Assembly: GCF_034314045.1 (NCBI RefSeq)
Contig: NZ_JAVIWL010000001.1
Location: 3,100,001 to 3,164,000 of the forward strand
From: Glaciimonas sp. CA11.2
GTDB taxonomy: Bacteria > Pseudomonadota > Gammaproteobacteria > Burkholderiales > Burkholderiaceae_D
Length of the DNA stretch: 64,000 bases
Direction: 5' to 3'
Shown piece after piece: positions 46,929 to 56,204 of the stretch; within the stretch, counting starts at the first letter, position 1, and each line of letters starts with the position of its first letter. A program made the position numbers and the translations under genes. Under the pieces are notes generated by a model. The model was not told the origin of the DNA. It did no database searches and saw only the letters and a list, made by a program, of their open reading frames with translations.

Positions 46929-48101
46929 TTACGCGGTGATCCGGCTCGCGAAATCGGCCAGATAGCGGTCGGTAATACGTTGCTGGAACACCAGATTTTC
47001 CAGCGGGGGAACGGGTGTGTAGTCGTAATCAATCGCCAGTTTTCCGGCTTTTAAGGTGTCTTTGCTGTTGAACGCTTCGTCGTACCACGCGCTGCCGTCG
47101 ATGATGTAACCCTGTGCTTTCAGGTCGCGGAATTTGGCATTGATGCTTTCGATCAAGTCTTTGACCAGCGACGGATGCAGCGGTTTATCGACATACGTAA
47201 AATGCGCCTCGGCTATCGTGTCGGCCAGCACTTGGGCGGTGCGGGTGTAGTTTTCAAAAAAGAAGAATTCCGGCACTTCACAGGTGCGCGAACCCCAGAA
47301 CCGGAAGCCACCATTGTTAATTAACGTGGTGACTTCTTTGCTGTTCAGGTATCCGGCGTCGGTAGCCGGATCCTGCAAGTCCCAGAACACATCGCTCGAA
47401 ATCCCGGTCGGGCCGTTGACCGGCATATTCGACAAGGTTTTATGCCAGCCGATGGTCTGGTCGATCTTGGCGCGTAATCCCAATGCATAGGCGACCGCGG
47501 GAATGCTGGCTTCGGCATTGGTCGCCGTATCCCAACTCACAAAGTCCGGCCAAATCAGCATCAGTTCACGCTGACCGAAGTCTTTACGATAGGCGACCGC
47601 GTCTTCTTTGGTCAAACAACCCCACGCCGACGCATACACAAAACCACGCAACTGCTGCGCCACGCTGACCAGCGCATTCGTGACCGCCTGGGTGTCGAGT
47701 CCCGGCGCACCGAGGATGCGCGGCTTGATGCCGAGTTTTCCTTGGGCGGCCAGCAAGGCTTTGATGCCGGTGTATTTGCCGCTGGCGGTCACCGTGCCGA
47801 TCACGTTGGTGGTGGTGGCTGCTTCATCGTCGCCTTCGGCCACGCGTACGACTATCGTAAATGGCTTGGTTTGCGCGCCGATGGCTTCCAGTGTGCGGCG
47901 CAGTGTTCCTTTCTTTCCGGCTTTGCCGAGGGCCGCAATCACGTTGGTCAGTAACACTGGCGTGTCGAGCGGAAACGTCATTGGGTCGGCATCGTCGGCG
48001 GTGGCAATGAGGCCAATGACGGCGGTGCTGATGGTGCGGATCGGGCGCGTGCCGTCGTTGATTTCGAGGACGCGCACGCCATGGTGATAATCGTCTGCCA
48101 T
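46929..48101 (-). CDS. FI: Contractile tail sheath gpFI
   Basis: 390 residues. YHHGVRVLEINDGTRPIRTI at the start and FWGSRTCEVPEFFFFENYTR near residue 275 are hallmarks of P2-type sheath proteins. The C-terminus KLAIDYDYTPVPPLENLVFQ is the conserved closing part. It forms the contractile outer layer of the tail. Confidence 0.96.
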   Translation of the reverse strand: MADDYHHGVRVLEINDGTRPIRTISTAVIGLIATADDADPMTFPLDTPVLLTNVIAALGKAGKKGTLRRTLEAIGAQTKPFTIVVRVAEGDDEAATTTNVIGTVTASGKYTGIKALLAAQGKLGIKPRILGAPGLDTQAVTNALVSVAQQLRGFVYASAWGCLTKEDAVAYRKDFGQRELMLIWPDFVSWDTATNAEASIPAVAYALGLRAKIDQTIGWHKTLSNMPVNGPTGISSDVFWDLQDPATDAGYLNSKEVTTLINNGGFRFWGSRTCEVPEFFFFENYTRTAQVLADTIAEAHFTYVDKPLHPSLVKDLIESINAKFRDLKAQGYIIDGSAWYDEAFNSKDTLKAGKLAIDYDYTPVPPLENLVFQQRITDRYLADFASRITA

Positions 48102-48140
48102 AACAACTCCTGTGGGTGATAAGTAATAAGTAAAGCGTGA

Positions 48141-48680
48141 TTAAAGAGAGATGACGTCCGGACAGACCGGCCACGTCAGACGATGCGGATAATCGGGCTG
48201 GTCGATGATCCGATTGAGACCGACACGGTAGGTTTTCCATGCTTTGAGCAAGGCGCTATCGGCCGGTGTGGCGTCGTCGATATCGACCCGGTCCTGATAT
48301 TTGGTAATCGCCGTGGTGGCGATGCGCAAACCGTTGCTGATGCGCTCGATGGCGGTGGCGATCAGTTCGGTATCGCTCGGGTAATAATCCGGTACCGGTC
48401 CCCACCGACCGCTGTCACATTCGGCATAAATCGCGCGTCCATGCGGTTCGACATCGTCAGGCGTCGCTAAAAAGGACCAATAGTTTTCATTGGCGTCAAA
48501 TTTGACGTCGCACCGGATCCCGTTGGCCTGCCGCACTGGCGTGCGCACATCCGCGTAGGTAAAGCGGTCGACCGGCAGCGCCGGTGGCACGATGGACGCC
48601 GGTGGTGTCGCTTCGTCCGGCATGGCCGTTGCTACAGCGTTCTTGTTTGTTTTTATTACTTTGTTGCGCGTTGCCATCAT
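48141..48680 (-). CDS. G: Tail fibre assembly protein (gpG role)
   Basis: About 179 residues from the ATG at 48680, which overlaps the tail-fibre stop (ATGA). The C-terminus LLKAWKTYRVGLNRI followed by QPDYPHRLTWPVCPD is the tail-fibre assembly chaperone signature. The N-terminal 45 residues are low complexity. Confidence 0.85.
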   Translation of the reverse strand: MMATRNKVIKTNKNAVATAMPDEATPPASIVPPALPVDRFTYADVRTPVRQANGIRCDVKFDANENYWSFLATPDDVEPHGRAIYAECDSGRWGPVPDYYPSDTELIATAIERISNGLRIATTAITKYQDRVDIDDATPADSALLKAWKTYRVGLNRIIDQPDYPHRLTWPVCPDVISL

Positions 48681-50122
48681 CCGACCCTTTGCCATAATGC
48701 TGCCCGTGTGCCGATACCACCATCGTTGCCGGTGCCGTTGTCATACGCCCAGCCGCGTAACTGCCATGCCCCGCCGACTTCCGGTGAGCCATGGTTTTTG
48801 TTTAAGCGGTAGGAGCCGATACTGTTTTCTTGCAGGCCCGCACCGACCAGCTGATGGGCATACGTCGCCACGCCCGCGCTGTTGGCATAATTCGTACTAT
48901 TGGCGTAATTGACGTTGAAGGTGGCCGGGTTAAACAACGCACAATCACTGGGATTGTCGTAACCGCCATGCACCCACGTCGGCTGACCACCGCGTCCGTC
49001 CCATTGCAGCCGGATATTTGCGTTGCCGGTGACCTTGTAGCGCAATGCGTCGTTCAGTGCGCTCTGCAACACCAGCGTGCCAAGGTCGGAAACATCGACC
49101 GTTACCTTCAGGCCTTCGTTCTCGCTCCAGCCGATCTTGACCGGGTTCTGCGTCTGTCCGATGCCGGTGCCTTGCTGGACTGGCGTATAACCGAGCGTAT
49201 TTTCTTTGCTGTCAGGGTTGAACGTCACGGTGTCCCACCCCAGTTTCCATGACCGGCCCTTGAACGTCGGCTCCTGCCCGGTAAAGCCGGTGCGTTCCCA
49301 ACTGCGTTGGCTGGTGCCGCCTTCGGTATAGAGCTGGCGTACAAACTGACCACCGACGAGTGTGACCAGCGTACCAAAGCCATCGCCATCCAGCGGTAAA
49401 TGGGTGGCCGCGAGGATGCCGCGGTCATTGGCCACCAGCACGTCGCGTACGCCAGTGGTCAGTAAGGTGTCGCAATCGGTGTCACTGTCGGTCACGGCGT
49501 CGAGTGTGCGGAAATACAGTGCGTCACCCCGTGCATCAGTGAGATAACCAGGATGCGGATCGATTTCTTCTTTGTGGTGATCGATAGCGTTGGCCAGCGC
49601 CGGTGTCAGTCCGGCTGGCGTCACCGCACGGGTCGGATCGCTTCCTGCCACGGTCTCAGTAAAAGTCGCCAGTTCGACCACGCCTTGGCGGGAGGTGGTG
49701 GCCGGGGGATTGGTAAAATTGGCGTTGCCAAAGGTTAAATTGGTGACATCAATCGTCGTAAAAATCGTGTCGGCCGACAACAGCAGCATCGACTGCGCGG
49801 ACTTCTCCAGGATCGGGTCAGGCTGACCGTAGACACCAAGCAAGACACCATTACTCAACCAATAGCCGATCCCGCGCACCGTATAGGTGTCGGTGCCATC
49901 GTCGCGGATGGTGACGTGGATCGTGTCCGCAGCCACGACTTCCCCTGAGAGCGTATCGAGCCGTTTGAATTCGCCGGGTAGATCAACCAGGTCGTCGTCG
50001 GGCGTGAACACGGCGGCGGTGAGACCGATATGCGTCACGGTCAATGGTGCGGTGCCGTTGTGTTCGGCGTTGACTAAGGCGGCGCGACCGACTTTGGTGG
50101 TGATGATGGGGATTCCGGACAT
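48677..50122 (-). CDS. H: Tail fibre protein gpH
   Basis: 481 residues. The N-terminal baseplate-binding part (TKVGRAALVNAEHNGTAPLT) is P2-like. TSRQGVVELATFTETVAGSD and VTPAGLT are phage fibre repeat motifs. The C-terminal part with NYANSTNYANSAGVATYAHQ and a tip is probably the receptor-binding region. It is followed by its chaperone. Confidence 0.9.
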   Translation of the reverse strand: MSGIPIITTKVGRAALVNAEHNGTAPLTVTHIGLTAAVFTPDDDLVDLPGEFKRLDTLSGEVVAADTIHVTIRDDGTDTYTVRGIGYWLSNGVLLGVYGQPDPILEKSAQSMLLLSADTIFTTIDVTNLTFGNANFTNPPATTSRQGVVELATFTETVAGSDPTRAVTPAGLTPALANAIDHHKEEIDPHPGYLTDARGDALYFRTLDAVTDSDTDCDTLLTTGVRDVLVANDRGILAATHLPLDGDGFGTLVTLVGGQFVRQLYTEGGTSQRSWERTGFTGQEPTFKGRSWKLGWDTVTFNPDSKENTLGYTPVQQGTGIGQTQNPVKIGWSENEGLKVTVDVSDLGTLVLQSALNDALRYKVTGNANIRLQWDGRGGQPTWVHGGYDNPSDCALFNPATFNVNYANSTNYANSAGVATYAHQLVGAGLQENSIGSYRLNKNHGSPEVGGAWQLRGWAYDNGTGNDGGIGTRAALWQRVG

Positions 50123-50126
50123 AGGA

Positions 50127-50696
50127 TTAGGGTGCTTCCGTAAGGTGTAGTCGGGCGTAGATCACAGGACGCAGCGCGGTGACGACTGCAATCGCAGCAA
50201 AGGTATTCAACCCTTGGGTGAACGTAAAATGACTGCGCACCGGCTTGGTCCGGTTGACTTCGGCGATGACGTCGTCGACAAAGGCAGCGGTCGCGGATGC
50301 GCCGCCTGCGCCACTCAATGTCATCAATAAATCAAAGGTATGCGGTTCACCCTTGGGCGATTGTTGCCACCATTCGTTAAGCAGGATCGCGCCACCAAAC
50401 GCGGCGACTACGTCTTTGACCGATTGGGTAGTGCCTTTCTGGCGGTGGATTGTCATGGCGCTGCGTACGCGGGCGCGCCGGACTTCTTCGCTCCAGTACG
50501 GTTTCCAGCTATCGACCGATAATTGCCACGCCAGCCACGGTAACAAATCGATGGGACACGTGCCGGGTTGACACAATGTGCGTAGCGGTACCGGAACGGC
50601 AGAGATGCGGGCGCTGGCCGCTTCTAGCGCGCGTTCTTGTGGCGTGGTGTTGGGTGGCAGTAATGATCGATACGGCAGTGGAATGTGCTTATTCAT
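50127..50696 (-). CDS. I: Baseplate wedge protein gpI
   Basis: 189 residues from the ATG at 50696, inside the end of gene J. LPWLAWQLSVDSWKPYWSEE and VRSAMTIHRQKGTTQSVKDV are typical of P2 gpI, which joins the baseplate to the fibres. Confidence 0.92.
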   Translation of the reverse strand: MNKHIPLPYRSLLPPNTTPQERALEAASARISAVPVPLRTLCQPGTCPIDLLPWLAWQLSVDSWKPYWSEEVRRARVRSAMTIHRQKGTTQSVKDVVAAFGGAILLNEWWQQSPKGEPHTFDLLMTLSGAGGASATAAFVDDVIAEVNRTKPVRSHFTFTQGLNTFAAIAVVTALRPVIYARLHLTEAP

Positions 50697-51576
50697 GCAC
50701 ACCGCCATAATCGATGACGATATCGTCACAGAACGGTGCCTGACGGCGCGTCACCGGGAGGTCCGTGGTGGGCGATGTCAACTCCACGCGTTCGACGCCG
50801 TCGACGTGTAAGGCGGCATAGATGCCTGACAAGGTCGGCACGCGTCCGATGCGGTGGGTATCGATCACGTATTGCGCCATGCGCTTCTGTGCTTCCAGGA
50901 GGACGACGGTCGCATCCGGACCGGGAAACGTAAACAAGGTGGCGCGAACCTGATAGCGCACAATCTCGACCGATTCGACCAGGACGTAATCGGTCAGCGG
51001 GCGCACGTTGTCCGCTCCGAGTCGGGCCGCCACGATAGCGAGCAAGGCTTGTGACGCGGACCCGTCACCTTCGCGTGACAGGATCGTCACGATCACTTGA
51101 CCGGGCGACGGACTGGTCGCAGACGCATCGAGCACGCGACCATCGGCACCGAGTGCATGAAAGATATATGCGCCTTCCGGACCGGCGACCGAGAAGCCGT
51201 GCGGAGCCAGCTGGATACGCTTGCGCAAATCTGCATTCGATTCCATCACCGCATCGGTTCCCTTGTCGGGATCGGCAGGCGTGACGACCAGACGCGGCAC
51301 GTCCATCAATGCGCCCAGGTGATCCAGATCGCTATCCATTGCATACGCCAGCATCAGGGCGCGGGCCGCTTCGTTGACGCGCTGGCGTATGTGTAATTCG
51401 CGGTAAGCCGTGACTTGTAAAACCTTCATGGCCGGATCGGATTCCTGCAAGCCGTCGAAGGTCGCGTCCCGAACGATCAGGTCATCCAGCTGTTCAGCGA
51501 GTATAGTCTCGAAGTCCAGCGCTTCGACGATGTTCGGTACCGGTAAGCGCGAGAGGTCAATCGCCGAGGTACTCAT
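50689..51576 (-). CDS. J: Baseplate wedge protein gpJ
   Basis: 295 residues with LPVPNIVEALDFETILAEQL, AMDSDLDHLGALMDVPRLVV and APHGFSVAGPEGAYIFHALG, the gpJ family. It overlaps W (4 bp) and I (8 bp), fully coupled. Confidence 0.94.
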   Translation of the reverse strand: MSTSAIDLSRLPVPNIVEALDFETILAEQLDDLIVRDATFDGLQESDPAMKVLQVTAYRELHIRQRVNEAARALMLAYAMDSDLDHLGALMDVPRLVVTPADPDKGTDAVMESNADLRKRIQLAPHGFSVAGPEGAYIFHALGADGRVLDASATSPSPGQVIVTILSREGDGSASQALLAIVAARLGADNVRPLTDYVLVESVEIVRYQVRATLFTFPGPDATVVLLEAQKRMAQYVIDTHRIGRVPTLSGIYAALHVDGVERVELTSPTTDLPVTRRQAPFCDDIVIDYGGVHE

Positions 51577-51914
51577 ACGCCACCCTGACTAACCGGCACC
51601 GTCAGTTGCACACTTTGTTCAGCGGCCACGCCATCGAGCAGCAGGGTCGCTTTGCCATCGGCGTCGCGCTGTAGTTGTAAGCCGGTTAAATTAATGCGGG
51701 GTTCCCACAGGCGCACCGCATGGGCGGTGGCCGCATAGAGGCGTAAGGTCGTGGCGCCATGCAGCGGCTGATCGATCAGGTCCGGCACTTCCGATCCATA
51801 ACCACGACGCATCACGCGGGATCCTATCGGCGTGGTCAGAATATCGGCCAGCGACTGACGGATATGCGCGAGGCCGGTTAATGCACGGCCAGTGCTGCGA
51901 TCCATGCCGCTCAT
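51573..51914 (-). CDS. W: Baseplate wedge protein gpW (gp25-like)
   Basis: 113 residues with HIRQSLADILTTPIGSRVMR and RGYGSEVPDLIDQPL, the gp25-like fold that triggers sheath assembly. ATGA overlap with V, 4-bp overlap with J. Confidence 0.94.
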   Translation of the reverse strand: MSGMDRSTGRALTGLAHIRQSLADILTTPIGSRVMRRGYGSEVPDLIDQPLHGATTLRLYAATAHAVRLWEPRINLTGLQLQRDADGKATLLLDGVAAEQSVQLTVPVSQGGV

Positions 51915-52558
51915 TGCGGACCGTCCGACACGTCACCACCGCGCTCAATGCCGCCGTGCGGGTGGTTTATCAGACTGATGTTTCCCGCCACTACGTCGTC
52001 GGTCGCGGTCAATGTACCGTTGATCACGGCTGCCGCACCACCACCCGCGCCGGGGGTGACCGCCATGCCGCTGTTTAGTGAACTCATGCCGGTCACAATT
52101 AGATTTTTTAAAACGGTGAGATTGCCCGTGCAGACCGTGTCGTCCGCGTTGGAGGTGACTTTGCCGGGTGTGACGGTCACGCTGGTGCCATCCGGTAATG
52201 TGGCGCTTAAGGTATGGGCGGCGCTGTCGTACTGGATCAGTGCGCCATCGCGATAGCGTGTGGTGTGATGGTCAGGGTTCGTCGACGGTGGCGCATGCTG
52301 ATCGGAGTACACCGCAGGCAAAATAATAGCGTGATCAAAGCTCCCTTCCGGTGAGAGCAACACCACCTGTTCGCCTAACGACGGTGGCCACCATGTTTGT
52401 GCATCGCCGGCGCGGGTCGTCGCCCATGGTCGCCAGTCGGTCAGATTGTTGCCACTCTGGACCCGCACGTGGTGGGCGTCGTGATCGATCTCGGCAATGG
52501 TGCCAAGACGGATCAGGTTCAGGAGTAAGCGGAGGATTTCGGAGAGGTCGGCAGTCAT
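51911..52558 (-). CDS. V: Baseplate spike protein gpV
   Basis: 215 residues from the ATG at 52558. An OB-fold N-terminus (GTIAEIDHDAHHVRVQSGNN) is followed by a beta-helix and the tip INHPHGGIERGGDVSDG, whose HxH coordinates iron in P2 gpV. It pierces the outer membrane. It is first in the V-W-J-I-H-G operon, about 245 bp from divergent com. Confidence 0.93.
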   Translation of the reverse strand: MTADLSEILRLLLNLIRLGTIAEIDHDAHHVRVQSGNNLTDWRPWATTRAGDAQTWWPPSLGEQVVLLSPEGSFDHAIILPAVYSDQHAPPSTNPDHHTTRYRDGALIQYDSAAHTLSATLPDGTSVTVTPGKVTSNADDTVCTGNLTVLKNLIVTGMSSLNSGMAVTPGAGGGAAAVINGTLTATDDVVAGNISLINHPHGGIERGGDVSDGPQ

Positions 52559-52803
52559 GCGATGCATGGTGCCGTGTTGCGTTTCGGAATGCATCCGGCA
52601 GCGAGTTGCTAAGCCGCTTATCAGCTCAGAGGCCCTATGGCACCGTGCGCACGCGTGAGAAAGTAGCGCTTAAGACGCGGCGACGTGGGCAGTGCATCAA
52701 CACTGACCACGCCACCGTACCAGCAGACGTACCTGCAAGTAAAGCCAAGGCCGCGCACCTGTACAGGCGGCGCAAGGCTAGCATATTTCGCAGGTTTACC
52801 CAA

Positions 52804-53025
52804 ATGAACACGATTCGATGCGGGCATTGTGCTCGCAATCTCGGTGAGGGAGAGTATATTTCCCTTGCCATTAAATGTCCGCGTTGCGGCACGTTAAACC
52901 ACTTTACGATCCCCCTCCTTGAGAGCCACGCGCTCCGTACCAGCATGCCAGCGAGCATCCGACAAAGAATCCCCGTATGGATGCCACACCGATCATTCCG
53001 TGGCTGGGCGGCAAACGCCGACTAG
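52804..53025 (+). CDS. com: Com-family zinc-finger regulator
   Basis: 73 residues: IRCGHCARNLGEGEYISLAI then KCPRCGTLNHFTI, a four-cysteine zinc finger of the Mu Com type. In Mu, Com binds the com-mom mRNA and opens the mom ribosome site. Here com overlaps the start of dam by 49 bp, the same architecture with dam replacing mom. It is the only rightward transcription unit amid leftward tail genes. Confidence 0.82.
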   Translation: MNTIRCGHCARNLGEGEYISLAIKCPRCGTLNHFTIPLLESHALRTSMPASIRQRIPVWMPHRSFRGWAANAD

Positions 53026-53785
53026 CTGACAAACTCATTCCGTTGTTTCCCCCGCATGACTGTTATGTTGAAGTGTTTTGTGGTGGTGCAGCACTGTATT
53101 TCCTGCGACCGGTACCGGCGCGTACCGAAGTCATCAACGATATTAATGGCGAACTGGTGAATTTGTACCCGGTTGTCCAGCATCACATGACCGAGTTCGT
53201 GCGCCAGTTCGACTGGGCGGGGGCGCCTAGCCGATGACGAGTCGGGCCATTTTTAAAGCACACCAGTCGGTGCGTCCGGAGACGCTGACCGATGTGCAGC
53301 GTGCCGCCCGGTTCTATTATCTGCAACAGCACGCCTTCAGCGGCAAGGTTACCGGCCAAAGCTTCGGGACCTCTACTACCGGTCCGGCGATTAATTTATG
53401 CAGGATTGAAGAGAATCTACGCGCTGCGCAGGTGCGGCTGGCCGGGACCTATGTGGAGAACTTGCCGTGGCTGGAATGCATGACGCGCTATGACCGGGCG
53501 CATTCATTCTTTTATCTGGATCCACCGTATTGGAAAACCGAAGGTTATGGCGTGGAGTTCGGCTTCGAGCAATATCAGCAGATGGCCGACTTTATGCGTA
53601 GCTGTAAGGGCAAAGTCATGGTCAGTATTAACGACCACCCGGATATCAGGGCGGTGTTTGCAGGTTTTACGATGATGGGGCTGGATATCAAATATAGCTT
53701 GGGCAGCGTGCATGGCCAGCCGGGGAGCAGCCGGGAACTGGTAATTACCAACTGGGATGCATGGTCTGTAGGGCAGCTTTTTTGA
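52977..53785 (+). pseudogene. dam: DNA adenine methylase (Dam), split into two frames
   Basis: Phage Dam methylates adenine, usually in GATC. The first part (52977-53237, 86 residues) has PIIPWLGGKRRLADKLIPLF and the SAM motif EVFCGGAALYFL. The second (53234-53785, 183 residues) has LTDVQRAARFYYLQQHAFSG and the catalytic DPPYW. Related enzymes read through FDWALTSRAIFK; here about 14 extra bases replace one base near 53217-53231 and break the frame. The halves overlap ATGA, so a split enzyme is conceivable, but a broken gene is simpler. Confidence 0.8.
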
Positions 53786-53869
53786 AATAATGACCTGATG
53801 TTGGCCTTTCAGGCGAGCGGTCAGTGGCTTCACCGCAGGCACGATTATGCGCATCCGCTGGAGCAAAGT

Positions 53870-53903
53870 CGACACGCTACTTTCAGTAGCGTGTCGCTCT
53901 TTT
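53870..53903 (+). terminator. Strong terminator after dam
   Basis: CGACACGCTACT (53870-53881) and AGTAGCGTGTCG (53885-53896) pair perfectly over 12 bp with a TTC loop, followed by CTCTTTT. Confidence 0.88.
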
Positions 53904-54025
53904 GCTTGTGAGTAATTTTCAAACTGAAAATTGTTTTGAGCGCATTTTATGCTAAATTATTACATCATTCGACGTCTTAGAAGCAAAGCGAAAGGACCGC
54001 TTATATTTTTTTGATTGGAGTGCAC

Positions 54026-54313
54026 ATGTTAATAACTCACGATGAAAGTTTAATCCTTCTTTTTGTTTTTAAAGTGCAACGCTTAGCCGGGCGGGCAGAT
54101 GCCGGGCATAACGTCGCTGCAGAAATTAAAGCACTCGTTGAAGAGGCATGCGATTGTTTCGCCACAACATTAAACACTGATGCAACGGCGAATCGGGACG
54201 CCTTTAAGTACCGGTTAAAGCTTTACGCGGCACTGGCCCACAGCAGCCGTCCTCAGCTTAAAAATGCGTTTGAATTTGCAGCTTCACTGGTAAATGGAAC
54301 TCACCCGCGATGA
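54026..54313 (+). CDS. Hypothetical phage protein, 95 residues
   Basis: ATG at 54026 after GGAG (54017-54020). The product MLITHDESLILLFVFKVQRL is helical, with EIKALVEEACDCFATTLNTD. No family recognised. It lies between the dam terminator and a small membrane gene, in the lysis/tail gap where P2-like phages keep variable cargo. Confidence 0.55.
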   Translation: MLITHDESLILLFVFKVQRLAGRADAGHNVAAEIKALVEEACDCFATTLNTDATANRDAFKYRLKLYAALAHSSRPQLKNAFEFAASLVNGTHPR

Positions 54314-54355
54314 CATTGGAATATGCCTAGGGGTAAAATTCAAATGTATATCACC

Positions 54356-54383
54356 ATCGGCAAAATATCGGCAAAATATCGGC
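54356..54383 (+). repeat. 11-bp tandem repeat
   Basis: ATCGGCAAAAT occurs twice in direct succession and begins a third time (ATCGGC). It lies upstream of the small membrane gene. Confidence 0.8.
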
Positions 54384-54459
54384 TTATTTTGGCGCTGAGT
54401 CATCGAGGACATCGGGTAAAAACATCCTGTGTTAGCTGCTTTGCACATTCGGAGGATAT

Positions 54460-54705
54460 CTGGGTAAAACGGGTAAATTACTTGTATTCATCGCCGCGAT
54501 AGCGATGTCCATGATCGCGTTTATTGGGTTTTTCATCCTATTTCTGGCCCTCATACCCGACCTTGAGCAATCTGTAGAAAAGTACACATTATTTTTTATG
54601 TTGGCGGCGCTAGTGTTGTCACTTGGCGTGTTCGCGATCGTTCATCAACGTCGAAGAAAATATTTAAAAAAAATATTACAGAGAACACCCAAGACCATGC
54701 AATAA
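54460..54705 (+). CDS. Small membrane protein, non-ATG start likely
   Basis: Two hydrophobic helices and a basic tail (HQRRRKYLKKILQR). A strong GGAGGA at 54451-54456 is not followed by ATG; the in-frame CTG at 54460 would give GKTGKLLVFIAAIAMSMIAF, a natural membrane N-terminus of about 81 residues. The first ATG (54505) has no ribosome site. Function unknown. Confidence 0.45.
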   Translation: MGKTGKLLVFIAAIAMSMIAFIGFFILFLALIPDLEQSVEKYTLFFMLAALVLSLGVFAIVHQRRRKYLKKILQRTPKTMQ

Positions 54706-54736
54706 CCTGGGGATAGCACCGGCCATCTCTATCCTC

Positions 54737-55204
54737 TTATACATTAGAAATATAGTGAAGAAGTGCATCGCGGATTAAGGTCTGATCGGCAACACTAAAC
54801 CCCAGCAACGGCCGGGCCGCATAGCGGACTTCCGGCCCTTTCTTTGATACCTTGTCCGTCAGTCCCTCCTGATGCACCCGTGCAATGCGCGCCACGCGTC
54901 CAAAGAAACCGACCGATAGCTGATTTTCATCCTGCTGAATTGTGAGGCTTTTTTGTTTGCGTATCTTCGCAAACATCGCGGCCTTTTGGCGTTTGATGCG
55001 ACCGCTTTTGCCGCGTAGGTTCTTGCGTTGTTTGCGCGCCGTATAGGCCTCGCCATCCGGTGTTTGTTGGCTGGCAATGCGTTTGACCTGGCTACGGCGT
55101 AAATCCTGCGCGACTTTTTTATTGACGGCGCGGCGCTGGGCGGGCGCAAGTTTTAATAACAGCGCACCAGCCCATTCTTCAATCGTCTGCAAGTCGTTGT
55201 TCAT
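54737..55204 (-). CDS. S: Tail completion protein gpS
   Basis: 155 residues from the ATG at 55204 (ATGA overlap with R). RSQVKRIASQQTPDGEAYTA, VGFFGRVARIARVHQEGLTD and YAARPLLGFSVADQTLI are the gpS (virion morphogenesis) family. It forms part of the tail-to-head connector and is last in the O-S operon. Confidence 0.92.
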   Translation of the reverse strand: MNNDLQTIEEWAGALLLKLAPAQRRAVNKKVAQDLRRSQVKRIASQQTPDGEAYTARKQRKNLRGKSGRIKRQKAAMFAKIRKQKSLTIQQDENQLSVGFFGRVARIARVHQEGLTDKVSKKGPEVRYAARPLLGFSVADQTLIRDALLHYISNV

Positions 55205-55689
55205 GCCAGTTGAACAGGCGTGTGCCATTCAGCGAGTAACGACTCGCCCTGGTACAAGGCCCAGAAGTCGTCGCTGTAGTCGGGCGTGGGTTGTGCCTCG
55301 GGTGGATGGCGGATAGCGAGCCTGCCACCTTCGCGTTTGACGATGACGCGTTCGGTCAGGTCCAGCTTGAGCGACAGATCAATCGTTTCATGATTATTAA
55401 AATCCACGTCAAAGCCGATACCGGTTTGTCGTAACGTCGGATTATTCAGTAAATCACTTTGATGCAGCGCAATCCATGCCAGCAACGGCACTATGATCGC
55501 GTCCGGATCGCCGCTGTAGTCGGTGAGGATGATGTTGAGCTTGTAACGGTATTCAAACGATAGCGATCCGGATCCGGTAGCGACCACATTACCCTCGTCG
55601 GCGAATACCAGCAGCTTGTCGGGGTTCTGACGCAAATCCGGATTGGCCGCGATCAGATGGTTTTGTAGGCTAGTGGGCTTGAGCATCAT
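55201..55689 (-). CDS. R: Tail completion protein gpR
   Basis: 162 residues from one of two adjacent ATGs (55689 or 55686) after AGGAAG. LKPTSLQNHLIAANPDLRQN and LNIILTDYSGDPDAIIVPLL followed by WIALHQSDLL fit gpR. It terminates tail growth at the head-proximal end. Confidence 0.91.
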   Translation of the reverse strand: MMLKPTSLQNHLIAANPDLRQNPDKLLVFADEGNVVATGSGSLSFEYRYKLNIILTDYSGDPDAIIVPLLAWIALHQSDLLNNPTLRQTGIGFDVDFNNHETIDLSLKLDLTERVIVKREGGRLAIRHPPEAQPTPDYSDDFWALYQGESLLAEWHTPVQLA

Positions 55690-55696
55690 GTTCTTC

Positions 55697-55939
55697 CTAT
55701 TGGCATGCAACGATCATGTCGACCTGGGCGGCACACATGGCCCACGCGGCCTCGGTGCGTTCGAGCGCAAGGTGCAACGCGCCGTTAGTGGTCGGGGCTG
55801 TTGCTGGTAATTGGCAGCGGGTGACTGGCGGACAGCCAGTGACGATAAGCGTCGGCACCGATGAGGGAGGGACGCTGGCGCAGCCCGGCAATAGCGTCAG
55901 GCAAAGGAGCAACAGCCCAAGGGCGAATGGAGAGGTCAT
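55697..55939 (-). CDS. lysC: Outer-membrane spanin LysC (Rz1-like), embedded in lysB
   Basis: 80 residues with a lipoprotein signal peptide LGLLLLCLTLLPGC (lipobox LPGC). The gene begins inside lysB in another frame and runs past its end, the embedded Rz/Rz1 arrangement of P2. The mature protein is proline-rich at first and anchors in the outer membrane. Confidence 0.85.
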   Translation of the reverse strand: MTSPFALGLLLLCLTLLPGCASVPPSSVPTLIVTGCPPVTRCQLPATAPTTNGALHLALERTEAAWAMCAAQVDMIVACQ

Positions 55940-56204
55940 GGTGGAGTTGCTCGATTAGGGTTTCACGTTCGGACAAGGTGACGGCCATGCTGGCCCGCGC
56001 CGCTTGCAGTTTGATGGTCGCCTGACGCTGTTTGAGGTTGGCGGCTCCTAAGGTGGCGATAAGGCGGTTGCGGTCGGTCACCCCTCGCTCGGCGCGAGCG
56101 GCCTGTTCCCTGACGGCGATCAGGCTGGCGCGTTGACTAACAATGACGGTTGCCATGCTACCCATTAACAACACACCAACGAGAATTTTGACGATCAGTT
56201 CCAT
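55785..56204 (-). CDS. lysB: Inner-membrane spanin LysB (Rz-like)
   Basis: 139 residues: an N-terminal membrane helix (IVKILVGVLLMGSMATVIVS) followed by a long coiled coil to about residue 90 and a C-terminal globular part. It spans the periplasm and fuses membranes at lysis. It overlaps the endolysin end by 10 bp and contains the start of lysC. Confidence 0.85.
   Translation of the reverse strand: MELIVKILVGVLLMGSMATVIVSQRASLIAVREQAARAERGVTDRNRLIATLGAANLKQRQATIKLQAARASMAVTLSERETLIEQLHHDLSIRPWAVAPLPDAIAGLRQRPSLIGADAYRHWLSASHPLPITSNSPDH

Noticed and set aside
54356..54383. Short tandem repeat as a CRISPR or iteron array
   Set aside because: Only two and a half 11-bp units without spacers; no cas or replication gene adjacent.
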